Assembly: GCF_011030405.1 (NCBI RefSeq)
Contig: NZ_JAAJTJ010000020.1
Location: 1-64,000 of the forward strand
Direction: 5' to 3'
DNA: 64,000 nt
From: Parapedobacter sp. SGR-10
Lineage (GTDB): Bacteria > Bacteroidota > Bacteroidia > Sphingobacteriales > Sphingobacteriaceae
The first letter of the stretch is position 1; the number at the start of each line of letters is the position of its first letter. The position numbers and the translations under genes are program-made. Below, piece after piece: positions 43,130-52,674 of the stretch. Under the pieces are notes generated by a model, which was not told the origin of the DNA, did no database searches, and saw nothing but the letters and a program-made list of their open reading frames with translations.

Positions 43130-44050
43130 TTATTCTTTGACAGCAAAGACAATATTCATAAACGAACCTACGGTAACGTCGGCCCCCGGCTGAATGGTAT
43201 AGGTCATCACGCCACTATTATCAACGGAGACTGTGGCAAAGACGTCTTCATCATACCAAGTAATATAATAGTCTAGCTCGCCTGCAGGAAGCACAGGAAG
43301 CGTCGTTGTTTTACCAGGATTTGATTTTTTAGGTGAGCCAAATTGATCCACATATTTCTGGTAAAGATCAAGCGTACCAAAAGTCTCACCGGGTTCGACT
43401 TGGGAACTATGTGTAGGAATGATAATCGACGGCATATAGAAAAACTTAGGCAAAGCCGCTTTGAGTTGTTTCAGTACACCTGTAGCCGGATCTGCAACGA
43501 CCACACGGTCGCTCGTACTACCCGTTTGCAGTCCCGTGATCGCCAAGGTGTTGTTAGCATCTGCTCCGATTGCTGTAGGAGCTGTCAATGCACCACCTAG
43601 CCGGATGTTATTGCTCCCTGTTTTAGTTAGACCGTTATCTGCTGTCACATTCAGCCCCAATGCGGCAATATCAGCGTCATTGACCAATCGGTTCCATCGC
43701 TGATCGGCAGTTGTCCAATAATAATAACCCGGCGTAAGATTATTGGGTATGTTTTCAGTCTCGTTGTACACGAGCAAGGAATTAACTTTGGGTACATTTG
43801 TAGCCAATTCGCCTTGGATCGGGCTAAAAGAGGTAAGTGAGATCAACTCCACCCTCGGAATTAGCAAACCTTTGGAAGGGGACAGCATCTCGACAACGGA
43901 GGCTTTGCTCGGTTCTTTTGTGCCATGGCCAATCTGAGCATCAGCGTTCTGATACACTAACAACAGCACAAATACAAATAAGCTATAACCTATTATCGAT
44001 TTCTTCACTTTACTCCCTATTATCTCGCCAACCATCCCCCTCCCTCCCAT
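43130..44050 (-). CDS. surface-fibre-like secreted protein, paralogue A
   Basis: A 306-residue protein with signal segment (IIGYSLFVFVLLLVYQ, ending NADAQ). A conserved head follows: KGLLIPRVEL, then NSLLVYNETE and GYYYWTTADQRW. Residues about 138-193 hold the module NGLTKTG...LAITGLQ...GVLK shared with the next gene upstream. The start is uncertain (ATG at 44050 or 44035). Similar heads occur in many Bacteroidota secreted proteins. Function unknown; a fibre or adhesin subunit is plausible. Confidence 0.65.
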   Translation of the reverse strand: MGGRGMVGEIIGSKVKKSIIGYSLFVFVLLLVYQNADAQIGHGTKEPSKASVVEMLSPSKGLLIPRVELISLTSFSPIQGELATNVPKVNSLLVYNETENIPNNLTPGYYYWTTADQRWNRLVNDADIAALGLNVTADNGLTKTGSNNIRLGGALTAPTAIGADANNTLAITGLQTGSTSDRVVVADPATGVLKQLKAALPKFFYMPSIIIPTHSSQVEPGETFGTLDLYQKYVDQFGSPKKSNPGKTTTLPVLPAGELDYYITWYDEDVFATVSVDNSGVMTYTIQPGADVTVGSFMNIVFAVKE

Positions 44051-44147
44051 GCCTATAGCTAAGCAAGGGAGGGATGATAAACGGTGTTTTCAAAATTCTC
44101 TTAACCCCGAGTAGGGTATTTTTTCCCTTTTGGGGATTAACGGTAGA

Positions 44148-45476
44148 TTAATTACGTCCTACGATCATCCAGTTTGTACCATTGGACTTTAATATCCAGC
44201 CTTGGAAAGGCAATGCCCCATAAGTAAGTGGATTTGGTGCACCATCCGAAATCTGCACCTCCCCTGTGTGAGTTTCATCAGTATTGGTGATTTTCACATT
44301 GATTACCTGACCTGTAGCTGCAGGAGAAGGCAACGTAACCACGATATTTCCCGAAGATGGCAAAGTTGCATATACATTCACTTCCTGTGCATATTGATTA
44401 TAACCGGACTGACTGCCTATGGCAAAAGATCCTGTTGCAGTAACCGGATAGTTCAATACACGCTCCACCGTTTGCAATACACCCGTACCATCATTGGCCA
44501 CGACGATTTTATTTGCGGCGTTAGCTGCCCCTAATCCAGCAATAGCCAATGTATTTGTTACGTCTGTTACAATTTCTGTAGCTTCATTTAAAGTACCTCC
44601 CAGTATGACTTTGCCCTCATTGATTCCTGAAGCACCAACTTTCAAACCGTTGTCAGCTTGTACCAATGACGACAGATCAGCGGCTTGCAGGACACCGTTT
44701 GCATCCAGAACCATTACCTTATCATAGGAAGTCACTGTTTGCAAGCCGGTAATAGCCAATTGGCTTGTTGTACCATTGGTTGCAATATCAGTTGTACCTG
44801 CATTCAATGTTCCACCCAACCCGACTTCTACTACACCCCCATTCACTGTTGTCGTGATACCGTTGACACCTAAAATAGCGTCATTGACAAAATCCTGCGG
44901 ATTGACCCATGTAGCCTCAAATACTCCAGAACCTGGGGTTGTTTCTTTAGTTACCAACACCTGTCCGGCTGTACCGCCGCTGATTTTATTCTCATCTAAC
45001 TTGCCGCCTGTGGTGCTAAGATTGTTGAGCTCGATCTTGGTTTCGTCGACAGTAAGCTCGTAGTTGGTATTGTTACCCGTTGTGACAGGAGCACCAACAG
45101 TCAACCTGTCGTTTGCAGAGCTGACAGATGTTGTCTTTTCGGTCTCACTGGAAACAAACTTTACCCATTTACCTGCACCGTGGTTACCTCCCCCGGTCAC
45201 TTCGTAATAATAGAAACCCGGTGTTACTTGATCAGGGCCGCTCGCCGATGTATTGGTATTATAAACCAACAGCGAATTGTGCGGGTTATTAACCGTTGTG
45301 GCATCGTTTGTCCCTGTCAATGAGATACGCGGAATCAAAAGACCTCGTTTGGTCGATACGATATCCACTGCGGCGGATCTGTCAGGAGCATTTGTTCCGA
45401 ATCCTTGTTGAGCGTACACTTGTTGGCCCAACCATGCTGTACATAAGAAGACAGCGATTAATATTACATGTTTCAT
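44148..45476 (-). CDS. surface-fibre-like secreted protein, paralogue B with internal repeat
   Basis: A 442-residue protein with signal peptide (ending VYAQ). The head carries RGLLIPRISL, NSLLVYNTNT and GFYYYEV, as in its neighbours. Two copies of an approximately 60-residue module lie at about 203-263 and 275-335 (GLGGTLNAGTTD...LAITGLQ...GVLQ and ILGGTLNEAT...LAIAGL...GVLQ). The end, ALPFQGWILKSNGTNWMIVG, resembles that of paralogue C. Confidence 0.7.
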   Translation of the reverse strand: MKHVILIAVFLCTAWLGQQVYAQQGFGTNAPDRSAAVDIVSTKRGLLIPRISLTGTNDATTVNNPHNSLLVYNTNTSASGPDQVTPGFYYYEVTGGGNHGAGKWVKFVSSETEKTTSVSSANDRLTVGAPVTTGNNTNYELTVDETKIELNNLSTTGGKLDENKISGGTAGQVLVTKETTPGSGVFEATWVNPQDFVNDAILGVNGITTTVNGGVVEVGLGGTLNAGTTDIATNGTTSQLAITGLQTVTSYDKVMVLDANGVLQAADLSSLVQADNGLKVGASGINEGKVILGGTLNEATEIVTDVTNTLAIAGLGAANAANKIVVANDGTGVLQTVERVLNYPVTATGSFAIGSQSGYNQYAQEVNVYATLPSSGNIVVTLPSPAATGQVINVKITNTDETHTGEVQISDGAPNPLTYGALPFQGWILKSNGTNWMIVGRN

Positions 45477-45540
45477 TTTCGTAATTGATTTGTTTCTAGT
45501 TGATATTTCTGTTTTTTTATTTTTTATGATATTCTATTTT

Positions 45541-46506
45541 TTAAAATTTATTGACAATCCTCCAGCTTACACCATCCGAGACCAGATCCCAACCCGAATA
45601 GGGTAAGGCCGTATAGAGACCTGAGACCACACCACTGATATTGCCCACGACATGCACATAGCCGTCTTCGTTGGTATCTTCTTTTTTGATCGTATACTTC
45701 TTTCCTTTATTAGCAGATGTTGGCGTCGGCAAAACAATCGTTATGTCCCTGGTGCTGGCATCGCCTAAGATCACGGCATCGTTCGTCTTAGCCATATAGT
45801 TCACATCCGTCTCGATGATATTGATATGATCTGCAGCAAGCCTGCTCACGATCTCATCTATGGCTTCCTGTACACTATTGGCTTGCAGACCTGATGCGCT
45901 GTTGTCGTAGTTGAGCTGGTTGGCATTCACATCGATCGTGGCCAGGGCATTGCCTTCGGCATCTTTAAAGGTGTACACACCATTGGCATGGGTCACATTA
46001 ACCATGCCTGGATCAATAGTCACTTCTGCTCCCACTTCGTTTTTATACGTAAATGTACCGTTGGGATTTTTTACTAAGGTGGTCACGGTTTCATGGGCCT
46101 TGACGACCTGCTTGAAATCCACCGATACCGGCTGGCCACTTACATCCGTAAACGACAATAGATAGGTAGACGGATCATATGTAATATTACTCGCCGATCC
46201 GGCAGAAGCCAATACCCATTTGGCACCATTATTATAGTAGATCCCTGCGACGACATCGTTCCGGTTTTCGGTATTGTACACCATCATACCCGCCACATGC
46301 GCCGATAGTGGTGCCGGACTGTTGGACGCGACCAACGCCACCCGTGCATGGAGCAAGCCTTTCTGTTTGCTAGCCAGTTCAAGGATAGCATCCGCATTGG
46401 CTACAAAACTTCCCCCATCCGTCCCGTCAGACAGCTTTTGCTGAGCATGAGCTGCATGGGTACACACAAAAATTACGAAAACAATCAAGAAGGCCGACAA
46501 CCTCAT
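45541..46506 (-). CDS. surface-fibre-like secreted protein, paralogue C
   Basis: A 321-residue protein with signal peptide (ending AHAQ) and the head KGLLHARVAL, MMVYNTENR and GIYYNNGAKW. The C-terminal YTALPYSGWDLVSDGVSWRI matches the end of paralogue B. The middle holds beta-rich sequence (NPNGTFTYKNEVGAEVTIDP) and an AAD-HINIIETDVNY-like phage-tail-fibre style. It is the first gene of the operon, 134 bases after a candidate -7 box. Confidence 0.7.
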   Translation of the reverse strand: MRLSAFLIVFVIFVCTHAAHAQQKLSDGTDGGSFVANADAILELASKQKGLLHARVALVASNSPAPLSAHVAGMMVYNTENRNDVVAGIYYNNGAKWVLASAGSASNITYDPSTYLLSFTDVSGQPVSVDFKQVVKAHETVTTLVKNPNGTFTYKNEVGAEVTIDPGMVNVTHANGVYTFKDAEGNALATIDVNANQLNYDNSASGLQANSVQEAIDEIVSRLAADHINIIETDVNYMAKTNDAVILGDASTRDITIVLPTPTSANKGKKYTIKKEDTNEDGYVHVVGNISGVVSGLYTALPYSGWDLVSDGVSWRIVNKF

Positions 46507-46893
46507 AAAACCACTTTTAATACACTCTATCTATGTCCCTTGACTATGGCGGTGACGTGTCTCTTGCGATGGTTTGTAAAGTTTGGTAAAAAAGCACAAG
46601 ATAACTGATATCGAAACATCACCTCATAAGTAAACCGGACAAAAGTATGATTTTGTACAAAACCATATATCGGATAAGGGGTTCATTTTTTTATTTTGTA
46701 GTTAAACAACTACAAAATAAGTATATTACATGTCGCATATCATTAAGAAAGAGCAGTTTATTCGAATTTTGGCCTGTTTTTTGATAAATATTTTCTTCGC
46801 CTAAAAATTCAGTAAAATTTTCGAAGCTTCAAAAAAGAATTTCCACAAGACAAAAGAAACTTCCGCTCGAAGTTTAGGAACCTTTGGGAGTCT
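46507..46893. other. operon promoter region with a 13-bp hairpin
   Basis: No gene is seen. TTATTTTGTAGTT (46691-46703) pairs with AACTACAAAATAA (46708-46720) around AAAC, a perfect hairpin that may end the regulator transcript or be an operator. On the minus strand a TACTTTTG box (46640-46647) lies upstream of the surface operon and fits the Bacteroidota -7 form; no good -33 was found. Confidence 0.55.
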
Positions 46894-48486
46894 TCACACC
46901 TCACTCATTTCTTCCTTCGTGAAATGAATAAACACCGAAGGTGTCAGTCCTGTCACGGTTTTGAATACGGACGAGAACTTGCTATGGCTTGAAAAACCCG
47001 CTATCTCGGCCAGATAAGACAACTTATAGTCCAACAACTTTTTGTCTGACCGTATGCGATTGATGATATAATGAATACGTTGCTGATGAATATAGCTATT
47101 GAAATCCATTCCACTATGTTTCCTGACAATGTAAGAGATATAGCGCTGATTCGTGCCAAATTGATTGGCCAATTTTGTTAGCGAAATATTCTTGTCCAGG
47201 AAAAAGGCCTCAGCCTCCAATTCGGTAAGCTGCTTCAGCAATCTTTCTTCAGTTTCTCTGGAAATCATCGGATCCTTAGTATCCAACTGCTGATCGGATT
47301 CCTCTTCGCCAAACGCCACCAATGTCGCTACCATCATATTCTTATCTTTCATTTGATGGACAAGATCAATATAACGCTGTCTATCTTTGCTTCTTTGACG
47401 TATTAGATAAAGCAAAATCAGGGATAAAGTCAAGATCAAAGCAAAAAGAATGCCTCCTCCCAACAATAAATTATCTTCATATTTTCGATTTTCTTCTCCC
47501 AATTTGCTGACTATTGCATCGGCAATCGCCTTGGATGAACGCACTTTCTCATCTTTGAGCTTGACATACAATTCTTGATATTTAACAGCTTCTTCTGTAC
47601 TTCCGAGCAATTTATGATAATGAGCGGATGATTCGTAAAATAATAGCTTGAGTTCTTCTCTATCCGAAGATTCTAGATAAGGTTCTGTAAGTCGGAGATA
47701 GCGAAGGGCCGAATCCGCCGATCCTTTGCCTATGGCCACTTCTGCCAACCCTCTATAAATATAAGGCCTAAGGTTATTCTCTTCTCCGTCAATCCTTGCT
47801 AAAGAGGACCGTAACAACGAATCAGCAAGGTCCAACTTGCCCAATTCCAAATAGCAGACACCGAAGAGCTGATCGTTTGTTGCTTTTATCAAAAGAGATT
47901 TGGAGTTCTCATTGTCACCATAGTGAATGTTCTCCTTCGCCTTTTCCAAATGCGCAAGCGCCTTTTCATAATTGTTCTCTTCTATGGCATGGAATACCTT
48001 TTCGTGCTCAATATTGATCTTGGTTAATGTATAATTGGGGGAATTATGCTGTCTTTCGTTGGCTTCTTCAGCCAACGAAAGGTTTTTCCTGGATTCGTTC
48101 ATCAATCCTACATGACGAAAGGACGTTGCCAAAAATCCGCACACACTCGCTTGCCAACTTGAATTGGATGAGGCTTTCGCTATTTGTTGGGCTTTGATGG
48201 CTTCTTTAAATTCTGAAGGACGGTCACCCAAGCTATGGTAAATAGAGGCCAATAGCATATGGGATTTAATCCGTTGTTCATCATTTTTGGAGACTGATAA
48301 TAGGGAATCTGCCAAACTCAACGCTTTCCGACCATCTGATGCAGAAACATGTACATATATTTCGTGATAACGTCTATCGAAATCATCATCCTGTGCCCTT
48401 ATCTGCCCAAAAGCTGAAAAAATAAATAATAGGAGACATAAAACTAAACGGCAATTATAATAAGCAAAAGCTTTGTTCATGGTCAT
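46894..48486 (-). CDS. TPR-sensor AraC-type regulator
   Basis: A 530-residue regulator with signal-like N-terminus, a periplasmic TPR region (about 40-320), one membrane helix (about 345-365, LLLGGGILFALILTLSLILL) and a C-terminal AraC-like helix-turn-helix (about 430-525; LTKLANQFGTNQRYISYIVR, YLAEIAGFSSHSKFSSVFKT). A membrane-spanning sensor and DNA-binding domain in one chain is usual in Bacteroidota. It lies directly upstream of the surface-protein operon and on the same strand, so it probably controls it. The ATG at 48486 or 48480 may be used. Confidence 0.85.
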   Translation of the reverse strand: MTMNKAFAYYNCRLVLCLLLFIFSAFGQIRAQDDDFDRRYHEIYVHVSASDGRKALSLADSLLSVSKNDEQRIKSHMLLASIYHSLGDRPSEFKEAIKAQQIAKASSNSSWQASVCGFLATSFRHVGLMNESRKNLSLAEEANERQHNSPNYTLTKINIEHEKVFHAIEENNYEKALAHLEKAKENIHYGDNENSKSLLIKATNDQLFGVCYLELGKLDLADSLLRSSLARIDGEENNLRPYIYRGLAEVAIGKGSADSALRYLRLTEPYLESSDREELKLLFYESSAHYHKLLGSTEEAVKYQELYVKLKDEKVRSSKAIADAIVSKLGEENRKYEDNLLLGGGILFALILTLSLILLYLIRQRSKDRQRYIDLVHQMKDKNMMVATLVAFGEEESDQQLDTKDPMISRETEERLLKQLTELEAEAFFLDKNISLTKLANQFGTNQRYISYIVRKHSGMDFNSYIHQQRIHYIINRIRSDKKLLDYKLSYLAEIAGFSSHSKFSSVFKTVTGLTPSVFIHFTKEEMSEV

Positions 48487-48642
48487 GGCTTGTAAAAAAA
48501 GGATATCGCATAGACAATTCCCTATTAATCCCTATGACAAAACTAGCATTATTCACCTAAGAAACAAATGTTTCATCTCGTTTCATTATGCAGTTATTTT
48601 TCTTTTGTAGAGAAACTACGACTTACATTGTGTCAAACATAT

Positions 48643-49394
48643 TTACCAGGTAATGACCAAATCTGCCAAGATCGGCAAATGATCTAAATCATTTAGTCCC
48701 GTTCGAGGAGCAGACACATTGAATATTTTGATATTCGGAGAGGTAACGATATTATCGATATTGGTATTGGGTTCGCCTTTCCGTCCAGACTTCATTACAG
48801 CTGCTGCAGCTGTCGAAAACCATCCTAAATGACCTCCGTTGGCCATATTGAATCCTGCTTCAACAAACTTCAATTGGTTCTGATCTCCGGCATTCATATC
48901 TCCCATACAGATGAAATATTCGTATTTTCGGAGTTCATCGATAAGGGCTTGCAGCGAATTCTCATGCTTGCCTTTTTGCCAGGGAATATGGGTAGAAATG
49001 ACCGTAATAACCTTGTCTCCTATCGGCAGATCTCCCAAGATGGCGTAATAATCACCGTCCCACTTGACCTGCCGAATATTCGTCAGATTGTAATTGGTCA
49101 CTATGCCATTGTATATCCACTTATTGGTTTTTCCAAAATAAGCATTCTTGTAAAATGGTTTCAGTCCGACGAAGAAAATACGTACAACGTGTCCTTGCCG
49201 CCATCCACTGTCAGGTCCAACCTGGAGATAGCATCGGATCGATATTCACTCGTCGAAACTGCTAAGGTGCCGTTCATCTCTTCAGCACTTTGTTTGTCAC
49301 ATGATACGCCTATCCATATTATTGATAGTCCAAGAATAGATTTTAGAGCAATACTCTTCTGTTTGCGAATAATATTCACATCTTTTTTTTCCAT
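48643..49394 (-). pseudogene. decayed endonuclease/exonuclease/phosphatase-type lipoprotein gene
   Basis: The 5' part (49394 to 49161) codes 77 residues with a lipobox (GVSC) and ends at TGA after YVFSSSD. The 3' part reads in another frame. An open frame runs back from 48643 without an ATG: 152 residues after a GTG at 49101 and, before it, NAYFGKTNKWIYNG. It shows the C-terminal half of an EEP domain (VISTHIPWQ, CMGDMNAGDQNQ, NIDNIV, LNDLDHLPILADL). The N-terminal half of the EEP fold, with its catalytic Glu, is missing, so a deletion plus frameshift near 49160-49190 is likely. Confidence 0.7.
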
Positions 49395-49636
49395 GATTTT
49401 TAGTTTTCTACGAGTGGACCAAACTCAGTAGAAAGCGACGCCGCAAAATTATGCAATCCATCTAGCCTTGTTGTTAAATAACCTTTAACGATTTATTAAA
49501 TCATCAAACAACTTGTACTGTCTATATGCATATCGTTTTCACGGTGGTTAGCCATGTCTCGGACCAAGTTACAACTTTTTATAACAAAACCAAAATTCTC
49601 ATAAAAATAAACAATAAGATTATTTACTTTTATGAC

Positions 49637-50692
49637 ATGAACAGCATAATCCCACTTCTCTTAGCCATAGGCACCTACACAGTCAACACATCCAGCTCAG
49701 GAATTTATCTTGTCGAACTGGACCTAGCCAACAAGAGTTCCAAAGTTGTGAAGACTATACCGGCCAACAATCCTTCTTTCCTACACTATACAGACCATTC
49801 TTCGACACTTTACTATGTGGAAGAAGTCGGCAAGAGGGAAGGCATGATCAATGCTACACGCTTAAACCGTACAGACCTCTCTTTCGAAAAGCTCTCTGCT
49901 ATGAAAACACAAGGCAATGGGCCTTGTCATGTGGAAGTCAGTCCCGACAAAGGTACACTGATCGCCTCCAACTATTCCAGTGGCAATTTTACAGCTTTTG
50001 CGCTCAGCCCCAATGGTGAAATAAACCAAGAGCTATCCAATTATCCCTTTGAGGCAAATAGCATACACCCTACAAGACAAAAACGTTCGCACATACATTC
50101 TGCTTTCTATAGCCCCAACGGCAAGAACGTCTTTATCCAGGATCTGGGTGGCGACCATATCTATCAGTTCGAGGCTAATGCGATCCATAAAAACGGACAA
50201 CCTTACACTACATACACTACACCAAAAGGTGCAGGGCCACGGCATATTGCCTTTTCATCCGACAACAGATTTGTGTATGTCATCAATGAACTGAATGGGA
50301 CCATTGATGTCTACGGTCTTGACAAAAAAGGATTCATTCGTCAACATCTGCAAAACATCGCTACAGATACTACGGTGGGAGACAATCTATGTGCGCACAT
50401 CCGCCTATCTGCGGACAGCAAGTTTCTATACGCCAGCAATAGAGGGGACAAGAACAGCATAGCCGTATATGCCGTAGCAAAAAATGGAAAACTCACCCTA
50501 CAGCAGGTGATCGCCTCCGGTGGCAAAGGGCCCCGGCATTTTGAGTTTACGAAAGACGAAAACTATATCATCGTTGCCCACCAATACACCAACAATGTCA
50601 CCCTTTTGCACAGAGATCGAGATAAAGGCCTGCTTACGCCTTCGGGTATAGAAATCAGCATTCCTTCTCCCGTCTGTGTAGTGATGTTGTGA
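49637..50692 (+). CDS. lactonase family protein, 6-phosphogluconolactonase-like propeller
   Basis: A 351-residue seven-bladed propeller from the ATG at 49637 (MNSIIPLLLAIGTYT); an ATG at 49526 would add 37 residues with no family match. Family motifs are NGPCHVEVSPDKGTLIASNY, GAGPRHIAFSSDNRFVYVIN and GGKGPRHFEFTKDENYIIVA. Members hydrolyse 6-phosphogluconolactone or related sugar lactones, although several have other lactone substrates. It faces away from the decayed EEP gene. Confidence 0.88.
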   Translation: MNSIIPLLLAIGTYTVNTSSSGIYLVELDLANKSSKVVKTIPANNPSFLHYTDHSSTLYYVEEVGKREGMINATRLNRTDLSFEKLSAMKTQGNGPCHVEVSPDKGTLIASNYSSGNFTAFALSPNGEINQELSNYPFEANSIHPTRQKRSHIHSAFYSPNGKNVFIQDLGGDHIYQFEANAIHKNGQPYTTYTTPKGAGPRHIAFSSDNRFVYVINELNGTIDVYGLDKKGFIRQHLQNIATDTTVGDNLCAHIRLSADSKFLYASNRGDKNSIAVYAVAKNGKLTLQQVIASGGKGPRHFEFTKDENYIIVAHQYTNNVTLLHRDRDKGLLTPSGIEISIPSPVCVVML

Positions 50693-50704
50693 TATCTTTT
50701 ATGC

Positions 50705-51514
50705 CTACTGCTTCTCCAACCTTCTGTCTTCGGCAGATTTGTCTTCCGCTACACCTGCTTTCCAATAGGAAAAAGCGTAGAGTTCAGTATTATTCCACCG
50801 GAGTTCCTCTCTAAAATAAGTCCGTAGCTGTTTTACGCTATTGTATTCGCAAGCTACATACGCAAAATGCGAACTCTCAGTCGGAATACTTTTATTCCTG
50901 GCTTCCTGCGCCAGTGCACTCCCTTGTTCGGGATGTGCGTTGAATACCCATTCGATGGTGAATCCCGGATGTACAATTTCCGGATGAATATCCGCTTCGC
51001 CGGCTACTTCCACTAAACAATGACCTCTCGCCTCAGCCGGCAACCCTTCCAAAATACAGCTCAGCACGGGTATGGCTGTAGCATCACCTATCAGAAAATA
51101 CCATTCGGCTTTCGGACAGAGGACTGTTTCTCGTATTTTCATGGCCACGCCCAGTTGATCACCCGTTTCGGCATGTATAGCCCACGAGGATGCAGGACCA
51201 TTATCTCCATGATTGACAAAATCGATCACAATTTCATCCTTTGCTATATCGATTCGGCGATGAGTGTAAGTCCGGACGATGGGCTTTACATTTTCATCCG
51301 GCATGACCCATTCTCCCCGACCTTTATCAAATTCAGCAAACCTGACTTCCTTTGTTCCCGCTGGCGGAATAAAGATCTTGTTGTTTGCACCGGGTGTACA
51401 TTGTACAAAGTCTTTTGCTCCCTCTCCTTGTAGACGGACACGGACATAATGGGGGGTCAAATGCTCTTTGGCCACAACCCTAAAAATATGCTTGGCTATG
51501 ATCGGTTTTTCCAT
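50705..51514 (-). CDS. siderophore-interacting (ferric-siderophore reductase) protein
   Basis: A 269-residue flavoprotein. VRTYTHRRI is the FAD-binding pattern and NHGDNGPASSWA the conserved family block; ending region SYWKAG matches. These enzymes use NAD(P)H to reduce the iron of a ferric siderophore in the cytoplasm. It starts seven bases after the binding-protein gene and is the last gene of the minus-strand siderophore cluster. Confidence 0.92.
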   Translation of the reverse strand: MEKPIIAKHIFRVVAKEHLTPHYVRVRLQGEGAKDFVQCTPGANNKIFIPPAGTKEVRFAEFDKGRGEWVMPDENVKPIVRTYTHRRIDIAKDEIVIDFVNHGDNGPASSWAIHAETGDQLGVAMKIRETVLCPKAEWYFLIGDATAIPVLSCILEGLPAEARGHCLVEVAGEADIHPEIVHPGFTIEWVFNAHPEQGSALAQEARNKSIPTESSHFAYVACEYNSVKQLRTYFREELRWNNTELYAFSYWKAGVAEDKSAEDRRLEKQ

Positions 51515-51521
51515 ACCTTAT

Positions 51522-52451
51522 TTATTTTATCATGTTTACAATATCCTCGACCATCAACTGTACAGATGTCAGTCCGCCTCCTGAGATAAACCACACATTG
51601 GGATCAAGGTAGTAAATTTGTTTATTCTTATAAGCCGCAGTCTGTCTTATCAACGGATTTTCCATCTCTGAGGTATTGGCTTTTTTGCCCACTACAGCCG
51701 CATTCCGGTCGACAATAAAGAGAAAGTCCGGATTAGATTCGGCAATCAGTTCGTTAGAGACTTTTTGACCATGTACCGATTCGTCTTGAAGGTCCATGAC
51801 AGGTTTTATATGCAGTACATCGTGGACAAAACCAAAGCGTGACCCTTTGCCAAAAGCACTAAAACGACCATTATTGTAAATGAGAAATAACCCCTTACGT
51901 GGATCCTGTGCAAACTTTTCCTGGGCACTCTTTATACTTTTCTGCAAACCTTCCAATTTTTGCTTGACTTCTTCTTCTTTGCCCACAATCTGGCCCAGCA
52001 ATACTGTATTCTGTATAAAAGACGGTATATAATCCTTGTTGTCTGTACCGATAAATACGGTAGGCGCAATATCACTCAACTCTGGATAGAAGCGTTCCTG
52101 ACGGGTAGATATCAATATCAATTCTGGAGACAGTGCACTGATGGCTTCAAAATCGGGCTCTATGACCGAACCCACATCAGCGATCTGTTCGTTGTTTTTC
52201 AGTACATCCAGATAAGATGGCAGGTATTTTTTCGGAATACCCGTGGGGACTACGCCCAGCTCATAAAGTGTTTCCAACGCACCTATATCAAGCACCACGA
52301 TCCGCGAAGGATTTTTGAGCACAGGCGTGTTCCCTAGCTTATGCGTCACTTGCAATGAATCCTTTGCTTCGCCTTGTTCCTGGGTCCCTGGGGATTGACA
52401 ACCGGTCAGCCATACCATAGCGGACAAAAGTATCAGAAAGTTTTTTTTCAT
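51522..52451 (-). CDS. siderophore-binding lipoprotein, FatB/YclQ type
   Basis: A 309-residue periplasmic-binding lipoprotein (lipobox WLTGC). The class III fold is seen in PSRIVVLDIGALETLYELGV, ADVGSVIEPDFEAISALSPE and the C-terminal IYYLDPNVWFISGGGLTSVQ. It hands ferric siderophore to the two permeases. A MITE-like element ends 14 bases upstream of its start, so its translation start region is partly made of the element's end. Confidence 0.9.
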   Translation of the reverse strand: MKKNFLILLSAMVWLTGCQSPGTQEQGEAKDSLQVTHKLGNTPVLKNPSRIVVLDIGALETLYELGVVPTGIPKKYLPSYLDVLKNNEQIADVGSVIEPDFEAISALSPELILISTRQERFYPELSDIAPTVFIGTDNKDYIPSFIQNTVLLGQIVGKEEEVKQKLEGLQKSIKSAQEKFAQDPRKGLFLIYNNGRFSAFGKGSRFGFVHDVLHIKPVMDLQDESVHGQKVSNELIAESNPDFLFIVDRNAAVVGKKANTSEMENPLIRQTAAYKNKQIYYLDPNVWFISGGGLTSVQLMVEDIVNMIK

Positions 52452-52464
52452 TTTTTATTCATTT

Positions 52465-52669
52465 AAGAGGGTGTCTAAAAAAGTCTGGCAATTCATATAA
52501 TCGTCATTTCGAACGAAGAGAGAACCGAGTGAAACGAGCTCATCGAAGATAAATCTATGGATGAATTAGAATTAACTAATTTTCAACAAGTTGAAAAACT
52601 GCTTAACCATAGATTTCTCGTCGTACCTCCTCGAAATGACGGTATGATTGGTTTTTTAGACACCCTCTT
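52465..52669. mobile_element. 205-bp MITE-like element with 18-bp perfect terminal repeats
   Basis: AAGAGGGTGTCTAAAAAA (52465-52482) is mirrored without mismatch at 52652-52669. Inside, CGTCATTTCGA (52502-52512) pairs with TCGAAATGACG (52631-52641) and AAATCTATGG (52551-52560) with CCATAGATTT (52607-52616), so the element can fold into one long hairpin. It codes for nothing. It sits between the ATPase stop (52675) and the binding-protein start (52451) inside the siderophore operon. Confidence 0.75.
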
Positions 52670-52674
52670 CCCGT

